A stretch of 40,379 nt of DNA from Candidatus Omnitrophota bacterium (GCA_022072175.1 JAJVIE010000008.1:1-40379); one strand, 5' to 3'. Numbered from the stretch's first letter, positions 30,464-38,276 are shown. The notes: generated by a model not told the origin, from the letters alone. Translations and numbers: made by a program.

Positions 30464-30537
30464 CGGTCGAGTTCGTTCTCGTTATAATCGCCGGCGCAGT
30501 CCTGGTCGGCCTCTACATGGGAGTCTATGGCAAATGA
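30460..30537 (+). CDS. 25-residue membrane peptide
   Basis: ATG 30460 overlaps the deformylase stop, and the TGA at 30535-30537 overlaps the next ATG. The product is almost wholly hydrophobic (VEFVLVIIAGAVLVGLYMGV), a single membrane helix. Four-base overlaps on both sides argue that it is translated. The role is unknown; a small membrane regulator or a coupling ORF are both possible. Confidence 0.5.
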   Translation: MTVEFVLVIIAGAVLVGLYMGVYGK

Positions 30538-30785
30538 AAGAGATGTCGCGCCTGGAAACGATTTTGTCGGTGCTTTTCCCGAAAGCGGTCGAGCGTCTTG
30601 AACAACGCGCTTGGGAGAACGGCCGAAAAGAGGGCGTCATCTCCGGCCACGAACGGACGAAGGAAAACGCGGCGCGGTACGCCGAGAAGTGCGCTCTCAA
30701 CTTCCCGCCGGCGCTGTGCCGGCATCTCGCGGAAAACCTTCGCCGGCTCAAGCATCCCGACGAAGTCAAAGGAGGGGCCGTATGA
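30534..30785 (+). CDS. Hypothetical protein, 83 residues
   Basis: Helical and Arg/Glu/Lys-rich throughout (LETILSVLFPKAVERLEQRAWENG at the start, then HERTKENAARYAEKCALN). Four-base overlaps with both neighbours. It shows a short hydrophobic face but no membrane segment. No family is recognised. It lies between the membrane peptide and the acyl carrier protein gene. Confidence 0.5.
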   Translation: MKEMSRLETILSVLFPKAVERLEQRAWENGRKEGVISGHERTKENAARYAEKCALNFPPALCRHLAENLRRLKHPDEVKGGAV

Positions 30786-31078
30786 CACGAACAGAACAGG
30801 AGATCCGCCACATCATCCAGGACCAGGTGTACCCGCCGGCCGGGAAGGGGCGGCCGCTCACGGAGGAAGAATATGCGAAAACGCTTGGCGAACTGGGCCT
30901 CGACTCGCTTGACGTTGTGGAAGTGGTCATTTCAGTCGAGACTACGTTCGGCGTGGTCGTTTCTGATGAGGATGCCGCGAAGTTTAAGGACCTATCGGCA
31001 TCCGGGCTTGCGGGCCTGGTCGATACTCTACGGGCAACCGGACCGAAGTATAAAAGAGCTTCGGAGACGGCGCGATAA
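30782..31078 (+). CDS. Acyl carrier protein
   Basis: 98 residues. LGLDSLDVVEVVISVETTFGV contains the DSL motif whose Ser (residue ~42) would carry the 4'-phosphopantetheine arm, followed by the second helix and the acidic DEDAAKFKDL third helix, all standard for ACPs. The N-terminal EQEIRHIIQDQ helix also fits. It starts with an ATGA overlap. No acyl-transfer enzyme partner is visible in the window, so it probably works with host enzymes (fatty acid or lipid modification) or by binding a host factor. Confidence 0.8.
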   Translation: MTRTEQEIRHIIQDQVYPPAGKGRPLTEEEYAKTLGELGLDSLDVVEVVISVETTFGVVVSDEDAAKFKDLSASGLAGLVDTLRATGPKYKRASETAR

Positions 31079-31164
31079 GCATGGTCGCGATCCCCGCGCC
31101 TTTTCAAAGTAAAACCTGCCGGGGATGCTTCGAGTGTCAACCCGGCCTAAAACGGGAGGGCACG

Positions 31165-31542
31165 ATGAAAAGAAGCCGGAACATCCGCCGCCTCACGGTG
31201 GCGATTTTGCTGTTCATCGCGGGCGTCGTGACGGTGCAGGTGTACCAGGCCGGCGTGCGGTACGGCGAGCGCCTGGGACGCGAGAACTACTTCGAGCGCG
31301 TCGTCATGGCGATCTACGAGGTCGAGGGTGCGGACCGAGCGGCGGTCCCGTTCGGCATCGGCTCCGTGAAGTGCGACGGCTATGCGGACTGTAAGCGCGT
31401 CGCGTACAACACGGTCAAGAACAACTGGTCCAGGTGGGAAGCGGCCGGCCGTCCCGGTTCCTTCACGGAGTTCCTGGCGAAAAGGTACTGCCCTCATCGG
31501 TGGGCGTGGTGGGCGCGGGCCCTGGAAGGGAGACTTCAATGA
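31165..31542 (+). CDS. Membrane-anchored protein, possible lytic enzyme
   Basis: I chose ATG 31165 because it has a GGGAGG site and puts a hydrophobic segment near the N-terminus (residues ~9-27, LTVAILLFIAGVVTV); the in-frame ATG at 31081 adds 28 Cys-rich residues without a ribosome site. The mature part contains AIYEVEG, PFGIGSVKC and a repeated YADCKRVAYNTVKNNWSRW / FLAKRYC pattern with four Cys. The pattern loosely recalls small secreted lysozyme-like proteins (a conserved Glu near the start, then an Arg/Tyr/Cys-rich end). It is the only candidate endolysin I see, but I cannot confirm it. Confidence 0.45.
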   Translation: MKRSRNIRRLTVAILLFIAGVVTVQVYQAGVRYGERLGRENYFERVVMAIYEVEGADRAAVPFGIGSVKCDGYADCKRVAYNTVKNNWSRWEAAGRPGSFTEFLAKRYCPHRWAWWARALEGRLQ

Positions 31543-31934
31543 GCGAGACAGCAGAGCAGTATTACGCGGACCGGGACGACTTCGTCCGCTACATCATCGA
31601 GAAGGTCAACCCCGCCAGGAAGGACGCCGGCCTCAATGAAATCGACCGCACGACGGCCGAGACGTGCTTCCGCATCCTGTACGACTTCCAGTCGAAGGAC
31701 GCGGTCCGGCCTTCCGTCATGCGCGTCGCCCGCGAGATGGAGGCGGTCCTCAAAGAGAACGACCACAAGGGCGGATGGCAGAACTGCCCGATGGAGTACC
31801 TGCGCGACCGGCTCCATCAAGAGGTCCGCGAACTCGACCGGGCGCTCCTGGACGGAGATCCGAAGAACATCACGAAGGAGTGCATCGACGTCGCCAACTT
31901 CGCGATGATGCTCCGGGACAACTGCGGCGCGTAG
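31539..31934 (+). CDS. MazG-like NTP pyrophosphohydrolase (all-alpha)
   Basis: 131 residues, ATGA overlap. The C-terminal half has the paired acidic motif of all-alpha NTP pyrophosphatases: EVRE (E-x-x-E) and ECID (E-x-x-D) about 18 residues apart, followed by VANFAMMLRD. These residues coordinate magnesium. Such enzymes cleave (d)NTPs to monophosphates and pyrophosphate and can alter nucleotide pools or the (p)ppGpp response in phage infection. The N-terminal half is an uncharacterised helical extension. Confidence 0.7.
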   Translation: MSETAEQYYADRDDFVRYIIEKVNPARKDAGLNEIDRTTAETCFRILYDFQSKDAVRPSVMRVAREMEAVLKENDHKGGWQNCPMEYLRDRLHQEVRELDRALLDGDPKNITKECIDVANFAMMLRDNCGA

Positions 31935-31937
31935 ACC

Positions 31938-32810
31938 ATGCCCAAAATCCGCTACCAGGACTTCAAGTTCTCCGCCGGCTCCGTCGACATCATCCGCAAG
32001 GCGAACGCCATCATCGACGAGTACAGGGCGCAGGGCTTCGAGCTTACGCTCCGGCAACTCTACTACCAGTTCGTCAGTCGAGACTTCATCGCGAACAACC
32101 AACGCGAGTATAAGCGCCTGGGCTCCATCGTCAACGATGGCCGCCTGGCCGGGCTTATCGACTGGACGGCGATCGTGGACCGGACGCGCAACCTGCAAGC
32201 GAACTCCCATTGGGACTCGCCGGCCGAGATTCTTGAGACGGCCGCGAAGTCTTTCCGCTACGACCTTTGGGAAGGCCAGGAGTACAGGCCGGAAGTGTGG
32301 ATCGAAAAGGACGCGCTCGTGGGCGTCATCGAGGAAGTATGCCGCGAGAATGACGTCGCCTTCTTTTCGTGCAGGGGGTACACTTCGCAGTCCGAGATGT
32401 GGGCCGGCGCTCAACGCTATCTCCGCATGAAGAAGCACGATCAGACTCCGGTCATCATTCACCTGGGCGACCACGATCCGAGCGGGAAGGACATGACGCG
32501 GGACATCATGGACCGGATGGTCCTTTTCATGGGCGGAGCGCAGGTCATCCGCATCGCGCTCAATTTCGACCAGGTGCGGAAATACAAGCCGCCTCCCAAC
32601 CCGGCAAAAATCACCGACTCCCGCGCTCACGGCTACATCCGCGAGTTCGGAGCGCAGTCCTGGGAACTGGACGCCCTTGAGCCGGCCGTTATCTCGAAGC
32701 TCATCGCCAAGACGATCAACGACTACCGCGACGAGGAAAAATGGGACGCGGCCGTTGAACGCCAGGACGCCGCACGGAAGAAATTGAACGCTCTCGCCAA
32801 AAAGCTATAA
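31938..32810 (+). CDS. Toprim protein, topoisomerase VI subunit A-like
   Basis: 290 residues. The N-terminal half begins with a winged-helix-like segment (LTLRQLYYQFVSRDFI, ~37-52) including the conserved RQLYYQ. A Toprim domain follows: EVWIEKDALVGVIEE (~119-133) with the catalytic Glu, and HLGDHDPSGKD (~175-185) with the D-x-D metal site. The order matches TopoVI-A/Spo11-type Toprim proteins found in many phages. A separate C-terminal part (PPPNPAKITDSRAHGYI, SWELDALEP) is also typical of that phage family. It may cut or nick DNA; the biological role is not established. Confidence 0.7.
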   Translation: MPKIRYQDFKFSAGSVDIIRKANAIIDEYRAQGFELTLRQLYYQFVSRDFIANNQREYKRLGSIVNDGRLAGLIDWTAIVDRTRNLQANSHWDSPAEILETAAKSFRYDLWEGQEYRPEVWIEKDALVGVIEEVCRENDVAFFSCRGYTSQSEMWAGAQRYLRMKKHDQTPVIIHLGDHDPSGKDMTRDIMDRMVLFMGGAQVIRIALNFDQVRKYKPPPNPAKITDSRAHGYIREFGAQSWELDALEPAVISKLIAKTINDYRDEEKWDAAVERQDAARKKLNALAKKL

Positions 32811-32811
32811 T
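32784..32811 (+). promoter_or_regulatory. Sigma70-like promoter, predicted leaderless start for the gene at 32818
   Basis: TTGAAC (32784-32789), a 16-base spacer, and consensus TATAAT (32806-32811). The next ATG is six bases further on, at the expected +1, and the six bases before it (CGAGCC) hold no ribosome site. It lies inside the end of the Toprim gene. Confidence 0.65.
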
Positions 32812-32817
32812 CGAGCC

Positions 32818-33351
32818 ATGACGTACCTGCAACTGCTCAACATCATCGTCGACGACGGCATCAAGGCCGCACGCCGGGACTACAAGGGAAAGGCGCCGCG
32901 CTTGAAAGGCGCGGTCGACGGCTTCCGTGCGTGCCGTGAGAAGTCGATCGTGGACCTTTGGAACACGGTCCTCGAAGCGCGGACCTGCGTCGCCAAAGCC
33001 GAGGATGCGTACACGGCCGGCTCCGGCTCCCCGGAGGACGTTTGGTACTGGCGATGCTACGCCGGCGAGGTCGAATGGACCTTCGACTGCATGAACTACG
33101 CGATGCAGGTGAGCCACCAGGTCCATCTACGCCGGGCGATCCCGGCCAGGTGCGCCCTCAAGGTGCAGGACATTTTTTCAAAGGAGCGAGCGATGGCCGA
33201 AGGATATACGGGCCCCACGCCCAGGAAGCCGGGACCGAGCCCCGACTTGAACTGCCCGGACTGCAAGACGACGTCCATCCGGTACAACCGGAAAACGAAC
33301 TCGTGGGAGTGCCCGATCTGCCCCTGGATAGAAAAAGCAAAGACCTCGTGA
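32818..33351 (+). CDS. Hypothetical protein with C-terminal zinc ribbon
   Basis: 177 residues. It starts at ATG 32818, exactly where the upstream promoter should begin its transcript. Residues 1-115 are helical with several Trp and Cys (VWYWRCYAGEVEWTF). Residues ~120-145 are a Gly/Pro/Arg linker. The last 35 residues hold CPDC and CPIC, a zinc ribbon. The family is unknown. The stop overlaps the next start. Confidence 0.55.
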   Translation: MTYLQLLNIIVDDGIKAARRDYKGKAPRLKGAVDGFRACREKSIVDLWNTVLEARTCVAKAEDAYTAGSGSPEDVWYWRCYAGEVEWTFDCMNYAMQVSHQVHLRRAIPARCALKVQDIFSKERAMAEGYTGPTPRKPGPSPDLNCPDCKTTSIRYNRKTNSWECPICPWIEKAKTS

Positions 33352-33662
33352 AATTGCTAAGATTTGAAAAGAAGGCCATCGACGCGCTATACTTGTCCCA
33401 GGAAGCGGTCCTGCGCGTGATGCACAGCATCATCGACCGACTTCAAGATGCACGATTAACTACGAACGGCGTCCTCGACGTCAGTCATGCGACCGCGTAC
33501 CGCGAGAGCATCCGAGGCGCGGAGCGGGAACTACTGAATGGGCGAGCGACCCTCGAAGAAAAAACGAAAGCGTCCTCTCACGGCAAAACAGCAGAAGCTC
33601 GTCGCCGCGCTCAAAGAGGACCCCACCAACATCGCGGCCGCCGGTCGCGCCGCCGGTTATAA
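33348..33662 (+). CDS. Hypothetical protein overlapping the small terminase gene
   Basis: 104 residues from GTG 33348 (GTGA overlap). Residues 1-63 read as a plausible helical protein (LYLSQEAVLRVMHSIIDRLQ). The last ~40 residues are the shifted frame of the terminase N-terminus (basic, Arg/His-rich), so the C-terminal part may carry no function. If the promoter at 33364 is used, the start could be GTG 33417 or ATG 33420. Confidence 0.45.
   Translation: MKLLRFEKKAIDALYLSQEAVLRVMHSIIDRLQDARLTTNGVLDVSHATAYRESIRGAERELLNGRATLEEKTKASSHGKTAEARRRAQRGPHQHRGRRSRRRL
33364..33393 (+). promoter_or_regulatory. Candidate promoter for the terminase block
   Basis: TTGAAA (33364-33369), an 18-base spacer and TATACT (33388-33393), a good sigma70 match. 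It lies inside the preceding small gene, with a start predicted near 33400, about 140 bases before the terminase start. It lacks the G-run seen in the other promoters. Confidence 0.4.
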
Positions 33663-34089
33663 AGACCGGCAACAACCGTACAGAACCCTACAAAAGCCAG
33701 AAGTCAAGGAGATCGTCGACGCCTTCATGCAGGAGTTTCAGAAGGCGATCCCCGACTCGACGCTCATCTCGAAGCACAAAAAACTTTTGAACGCGAAGAA
33801 GGTCGTGTCCGCAGTCATCAACGGGAAAGATGCGGACGAGAAGGACCACGACTTCATCGAAGTCGACGACTGCCCGACGCAACTCAAGGCCCTGGACATG
33901 GCGTACAAGGTCCGCGACAAGTACCCGCGCCCGGAGAACTTTGAAGCTCCCGCCGGCGGCATCGTGGCCGACAAGGTCCTAATCGTTTATGGCGACCCCA
34001 ACAGTACAGCAAAAGCGAATATACTACTCTCCCCACTCCGCGAACGCCCTTACGATCCACAGACACCCGGCAAGGTTTCGGGTACTTGA
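33538..34089 (+). CDS. Terminase small subunit
   Basis: 183 residues. Basic N-terminus (PSKKKRKRPLTAKQQKLV), then an HTH pattern (NIAAAGRAAGYKDRQQ, QKPEVKEIVDAFM) typical of small terminase subunits that bind the packaging site. The C-terminal 35 residues overlap the large subunit by 101 bases in another frame. The site it recognises is not identifiable in the window. Confidence 0.75.
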   Translation: MGERPSKKKRKRPLTAKQQKLVAALKEDPTNIAAAGRAAGYKDRQQPYRTLQKPEVKEIVDAFMQEFQKAIPDSTLISKHKKLLNAKKVVSAVINGKDADEKDHDFIEVDDCPTQLKALDMAYKVRDKYPRPENFEAPAGGIVADKVLIVYGDPNSTAKANILLSPLRERPYDPQTPGKVSGT

Positions 34090-35353
34090 TATAGGGCGCC
34101 GGTGGGGGAAGTCCTACTTCGCCTCCGCCGAAGCGTGGGAAATGTCGAACGACGTTTGGCTCACGCGCCAACGCGCCGCTCGCGGGTGGATCGTCGCGCC
34201 GACCTATCCGCTCGCGATGGAAATGTGGCGGTACGTCCATCACATCTTGAAGGACGTCATCGTCAAGTCCTACCGCTCCGACAAGCGCGTCACGCTCATC
34301 AAGGGCCACGAGCTAGAGTTCAAGTCCGCCGACAATAAAGACGCGAACCTGCGCGGCGCCGGCCTGGACTTCGCCATCGTCGACGAAGCCGCCCGCGTGC
34401 ATCGCGAAGCGTGGCAGGAAGGCATCCGTCCCGCCCTGGCCGATCGTCAAGGCCGGGGCCTTTTCATCTCGACGCCGAAGGGCTCCAACTGGTTTCGCGA
34501 CCTGTACCTGCTCGGCCAGGACCCGAAGATTCCCGACTTCGCATCGTGGAAGCTCCCGTCGAACTCGTCGCCCATATTCCCGGCCGCCGAATGGGACACG
34601 CTCCGGCGCACGCTCCCGGAGATGGTGTTCCGGCAGGAGTTCATGGCGGAGTTCCTTGAGGACGCCTCGTCCGTTTTCCGCAACATCCAAAAGTGCGTCG
34701 CCGGCGACTTCGAGGACCCGGTCATGGGTCATCAGTACGTCGTGGGCGCCGACATCGCAAAGACGACGGACTTCACGGTCCTCTTTGTCCTGGACGTGAC
34801 GACGAAGCACTTCGTCTACTTCGAGCGCTTCCAAAACCTCGACTGGACGCTCATCAAGAAAAAAATCCAGGCGCTCTCGAACCGCTACAACAAGGCGCTC
34901 GTGTCGCTCGACTCGACGGGCGTCGGCGATCCGGTCGAGGACGACTTGGAGCGCATGGGCGTCAAGGTCCAGGGCTTCAAGTTCACGAACATCTCGAAGA
35001 AGGAACTGGTCGAACTCGGCATCATCACGCTCGAACAGCGCTACGTCACCTACCCGTTCATCCAGGAGTTCATGTCGGAGATGCAAGCGTTCGAGTACGA
35101 AATCCTCCCGACCGGGAAGATCCGCTACCGGGCCCCCGAAGGACTGCATGACGACTGCGTCATGGCGTTCTGCCTGGCGCTTTGGCCGATCCGCGAGCGC
35201 CTTTTCGCGACCGCGAAGCGCGAGGCCCACGAGCCGCCGAAGCAACTGGACGACCGCTCCTACGAGTTTTGGCTCCGGCATCAGAAGGCGAAGAAGGCAT
35301 CGACGCGGCCGATGGGCGAACCGTCCGGCTCCGACGTCGTGGCCGACCTGTAA
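33989..35353 (+). CDS. Terminase large subunit
   Basis: 454 residues. Walker A-like GRRWGKS (36-42) and Walker B LDFAIVDEA (~126-134) form the packaging ATPase. The nuclease domain has GADIAKTTDFTV (~252-263), SLDSTGVGDP (~306-315) and HDDCVMAF (~387-394), the three acidic sites of the RNase H-like terminase nuclease. The length is usual. It would cut concatemers and pump DNA through the portal encoded downstream. Confidence 0.88.
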   Translation: MATPTVQQKRIYYSPHSANALTIHRHPARFRVLDIGRRWGKSYFASAEAWEMSNDVWLTRQRAARGWIVAPTYPLAMEMWRYVHHILKDVIVKSYRSDKRVTLIKGHELEFKSADNKDANLRGAGLDFAIVDEAARVHREAWQEGIRPALADRQGRGLFISTPKGSNWFRDLYLLGQDPKIPDFASWKLPSNSSPIFPAAEWDTLRRTLPEMVFRQEFMAEFLEDASSVFRNIQKCVAGDFEDPVMGHQYVVGADIAKTTDFTVLFVLDVTTKHFVYFERFQNLDWTLIKKKIQALSNRYNKALVSLDSTGVGDPVEDDLERMGVKVQGFKFTNISKKELVELGIITLEQRYVTYPFIQEFMSEMQAFEYEILPTGKIRYRAPEGLHDDCVMAFCLALWPIRERLFATAKREAHEPPKQLDDRSYEFWLRHQKAKKASTRPMGEPSGSDVVADL

Positions 35354-35366
35354 AAACCGCTAAGTC

Positions 35367-35395
35367 TTGTTTATTTTTGGGGGGAGTGGTACTAT
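35367..35395 (+). promoter_or_regulatory. Sigma70-like promoter with G-run spacer
   Basis: TTGTTT (35367-35372), a 17-base spacer containing GGGGGG, and TACTAT (35390-35395) with extended -10 TGG. The spacer end and -10 (GTGGTACTAT) equal those of the promoter at 9510. The transcript should start near 35402-35403, at an ATG with no ribosome site. Confidence 0.65.
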
Positions 35396-35402
35396 TTGCG
35401 GT

Positions 35403-35438
35403 ATGGGGGGCGCGGACGCCGCACTACGGAATGGGTAA
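35403..35438 (+). CDS. Possible leaderless leader peptide (11 residues)
   Basis: The ATG at the predicted transcript start opens MGGADAALRNG and stops with TAA (35436-35438), eight bases past the next gene's ATG (35431). That gene has almost no ribosome site, so the leader may feed ribosomes to it. This is prediction only. Confidence 0.35.
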   Translation: MGGADAALRNG

Positions 35439-35781
35439 TCATCGCGATCGGGTACGAACGTCAATTTGCTGTCAGTCGTGCGGGCGAGTTCTCGCGAAGC
35501 TCGACGACGACGGGACCATTCACATCAAGCCCGCCAAAGGCCCCCAGGTCATCGCCGAAGCAAGCGCCCGCCTCATGTTCATCTGCGAGAAAGTTTCCTA
35601 CTTCACGACCGAAAACCCGAACGACGAACGCTTGAAGCGCTCGATGACGACGCCGAAAAAGCTCGACGACGGCCGCCTCTCGTTCGGGATTATGTGCGGC
35701 AAGCAGACCATCCTCGAACGCGGCGTCCACTATCAGCACGTCGCGAAGCCCGAAGCGGAGGACGCCCGTGTCAGCGCTTGA
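35431..35781 (+). CDS. Hypothetical protein with N-terminal Cys motif
   Basis: 116 residues from ATG 35431; the longer frame running back to 35182 lies inside the terminase gene. CCQSC near the N-terminus may bind zinc. The rest is mixed alpha/beta (LDDDGTIHIKPAKG, ASARLMFICEKVSYF, LSFGIMCGKQTI). No family is recognised. The 3' end overlaps the next gene by 14 bases. Confidence 0.5.
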   Translation: MGNHRDRVRTSICCQSCGRVLAKLDDDGTIHIKPAKGPQVIAEASARLMFICEKVSYFTTENPNDERLKRSMTTPKKLDDGRLSFGIMCGKQTILERGVHYQHVAKPEAEDARVSA

Positions 35782-36079
35782 GGACCCGGCGGTCCAGGCC
35801 GTCATCAAAGCGAAGGACGACGAGATCGCGAACCTTCGCCGCCTACTCGATTTTCAACTTGGGATGAGCGCATCGCTCTCACCACACCGACCGGCTCCTG
35901 CCGGCAAAGATGCCGAACTCGTCGGCGTCTCCCACGTCGCGAAAACGCCGGACGGACGCGAAGTCCGTGTCCCGCTTGTCGTCGACGAAAAGTCCGGGGC
36001 GTATCGCAAGATGACGTCCGAAGAAAAGGACGACTACCTGGGGACGCTTCTCGAAGTGACGGGCATCTCGGCGTGTTGA
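35768..36079 (+). CDS. Hypothetical protein before the portal gene
   Basis: 103 residues from GTG 35768, overlapping the previous gene. A short helix at the start (VIKAKDDEIANLRRLLDFQL), a Pro/Ser linker, then a small beta region (ELVGVSHVAKTPDGREVRVPLVVD). It ends 10 bases before the portal start. The role is unknown; it could be a portal-associated structural or assembly protein. Confidence 0.5.
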   Translation: MSALEDPAVQAVIKAKDDEIANLRRLLDFQLGMSASLSPHRPAPAGKDAELVGVSHVAKTPDGREVRVPLVVDEKSGAYRKMTSEEKDDYLGTLLEVTGISAC

Positions 36080-36089
36080 GAGGACCCCT

Positions 36090-38240
36090 TTGAGCTTCGC
36101 GACCGACTTCGACATCGCAATTTCACAGCTTGACGGCGCGACCCAGGCCGACCAAATCGTCAAGCTCGTCAACGAGTGGTACGACATGGAAGGGCAGAAC
36201 CGCCTCCTGCGTGCCGCCGTTTGGATGCAGAACATTCACTTCCTCGCCGGCGACCAATGGCTCCGGTGGAACGATCAGCAAAAGCGTTGGGCCTCGATCC
36301 CCGTCACCCAGGCGAACCGCTCCATCGACCGCCCCGTCTCGAACTACATCCTCGTCTACACGAACACGAACGCCTCGACCTTCACGAACAAGCCGACGAT
36401 GTCGGTCGATCAGAACTCCGAGGACCCGCGAGACAAGACGTCCGCGCAGGTCGCGAACGTCGTCAAAGAGTACCTTTGGGAAGAACTCGACAAGGACGAG
36501 ATGTACGACGAGGCCGCGCTTTGGGGCCTCTCGACCGGCATCGCCTTCCGAAAGTCGTGCAAGATTCCCTCCGGCCGCAAGATTCCCGTCGAGATCCCGA
36601 AGGACCATCCGACCTACGCCGAGGAAGCCGCCAAGCAGGGCACGGACCGGCCGCTCAAGGCCATCACCGAAAAGAAGGTGTACGCCGAGATCGTGCCGCC
36701 GTTCAACCTCACGTTCGACGGCATGGCGAAGCGCTTCAAAGACTGCGGCGCGATTATGGAGTGCCAAATCCGCCGCCTTGAGTGGATCAAGATGAGCTAC
36801 GCCGGCTCCGGCAACGGCTACACCGGCAAGGTCGACGAGGTAAAGGACGACCCGAAGCTCACGAACCTCCTTACGATGGGCGAGTCCCTGCGCGACATCA
36901 TAGAAGGGAACACGACGACCGGCTACGGGAAGTCCCCGAACGAAATCAAGAACGCGAACGTCGTGAAGGAAGTCTACATCCGCCCGACCGAAAAGCATCC
37001 TCGCGGCCGCATGATCGTCGTCGCCGGCGAAGTCCTGCTCTACGATTCCTCGATGGCGACGAAGCCGGGCTCGCCGTACTTCTACAACGACGGGAAGATT
37101 TGGCATCCGTACACCTATTGGATTTACCAACCGCTCCCCGGCTCCGTGTACGGTATCTCGCTCGTGCAACAACTCATCCCGAAGCAGAGGACCATCAACT
37201 CCATCGACGCGCTCGCGGCGTACAACCGCAAGACGATCGGCGTCGGCCAATGGCTCATCCCGTCGATGTCGAACATCCCGGACGAGTCCATCGTCGGCGT
37301 GCCGGGGCAGAACGTCACCTACACGCCGGGGCCTCGCGGCGAAAAGCCGGAGAAGGTCCAGGGCACGCCGCTCCCGCAACAGGTGTACGAGGAACGCAAC
37401 CTCGCCCTGGCCGACATGGACCGCATCGCCAACAGCGCCGACGTCCGCACGGGGCAGAACCCGAAGGGCGTCACGACCGTCGGCCAACTGATGATTTTGA
37501 ACGAGAACGCACGGCAAGCGATGTCGAAGCCGGTCGACCGATGGGAGAAGTTCATCGAGCGCTCCGAAACGCTCGACCTCTTGAATTTCCAGTCCGTTTA
37601 CATCGAGCCCGACGAGTACACGATCAAGAAGCTCACGAAGCTCTCGAAGGACGTCACCGGGACCGACTGGGCGACCTTCATCGGCGAGGAACTGCGCGAC
37701 AACGTGAACGTGCGCGTCGAGAAGGGCTCGACCATCGCCAAGTCCCGCGTCGTCATGCAAGAGATGATTTTGAACCTGGCAAAAGCCGGGCTCCTGCCGG
37801 ACGTCCTCTCCGACCCGTACCAACACAAGCTCCTGCTCGAAAAGTTCGGCGTCTCCGACCTGCTCACCGAGGCCGAGGTCGACGTGAAGAAGGCCGAGAA
37901 GGTCATCGAACTCATGCTTCAAGGCCAATATCCGCCGGTCGAAGCGTTCGACAACCCCGACGTGCAGATCATCGTCCTGGCCCGCTTTATGAAGCAACCG
38001 AAGTTCATGGAGTACCCGGCGACCGTGCGCCTTCTTTTCAAGCGCCGCTTCGACGAGTACGCGGCCGCGCTCGCTCGTGCGAACGCCGTGCCGGACAACG
38101 CGCCCGAACCGAAGCCGGCGCCCGGCGCCCCTGGCGAGCCCGTCGCCGGCAAGCCCGGAGCGAACGGCAAGGCGGCCGGCGTGCCGAGCGGCAAGGGCCC
38201 GAAGTCTCCGGCCGCGCAACCGGCGGGGACCATCGCTTAA
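36090..38240 (+). CDS. Portal protein
   Basis: 716 residues from a TTG start behind GAGAGGA. The size matches P22-type portals (about 725), and the position after terminase and before scaffold and capsid is the standard one. Typical segments are WMQNIHFLAGDQWLRW (~46-61), KPTMSVDQNSEDP (~100), KQRTINSIDALAAYNRK (~368) and MDRIANSADVRTGQNPKGV (~445). The last ~50 residues are Ala/Pro/Gly-rich and may be disordered. It forms the ring through which DNA is packaged and ejected. Confidence 0.8.
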   Translation: MSFATDFDIAISQLDGATQADQIVKLVNEWYDMEGQNRLLRAAVWMQNIHFLAGDQWLRWNDQQKRWASIPVTQANRSIDRPVSNYILVYTNTNASTFTNKPTMSVDQNSEDPRDKTSAQVANVVKEYLWEELDKDEMYDEAALWGLSTGIAFRKSCKIPSGRKIPVEIPKDHPTYAEEAAKQGTDRPLKAITEKKVYAEIVPPFNLTFDGMAKRFKDCGAIMECQIRRLEWIKMSYAGSGNGYTGKVDEVKDDPKLTNLLTMGESLRDIIEGNTTTGYGKSPNEIKNANVVKEVYIRPTEKHPRGRMIVVAGEVLLYDSSMATKPGSPYFYNDGKIWHPYTYWIYQPLPGSVYGISLVQQLIPKQRTINSIDALAAYNRKTIGVGQWLIPSMSNIPDESIVGVPGQNVTYTPGPRGEKPEKVQGTPLPQQVYEERNLALADMDRIANSADVRTGQNPKGVTTVGQLMILNENARQAMSKPVDRWEKFIERSETLDLLNFQSVYIEPDEYTIKKLTKLSKDVTGTDWATFIGEELRDNVNVRVEKGSTIAKSRVVMQEMILNLAKAGLLPDVLSDPYQHKLLLEKFGVSDLLTEAEVDVKKAEKVIELMLQGQYPPVEAFDNPDVQIIVLARFMKQPKFMEYPATVRLLFKRRFDEYAAALARANAVPDNAPEPKPAPGAPGEPVAGKPGANGKAAGVPSGKGPKSPAAQPAGTIA

Positions 38241-38270
38241 TTGCATCCGCCCCCCCAAGTATGGTACTCT
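38241..38270 (+). promoter_or_regulatory. Candidate promoter with C-run spacer upstream of scaffold region
   Basis: TTGCAT (38241-38246), an 18-base spacer containing CCCCCCC, and TACTCT (38265-38270) with extended -10 TGG. The segment ATGGTACTCT resembles GTGGTACTAT of the other promoters. It begins immediately after the portal stop. A terminator follows within 30 bases. Confidence 0.5.
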
Positions 38271-38276
38271 TGAGGG

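Noticed and set aside
30483-30488. TATAAT inside the 25-residue membrane peptide gene
   Set aside because: No -35 box at the right distance and no extended -10.
31081-31164. Start at ATG 31081 for the membrane-anchored protein
   Set aside because: No ribosome site, and it would place charged and Cys-rich residues before the hydrophobic anchor; ATG 31165 fits better.
34020-34025. TATACT near the start of the large terminase gene
   Set aside because: No -35 element at 16-19 bases upstream, and it is within coding sequence.
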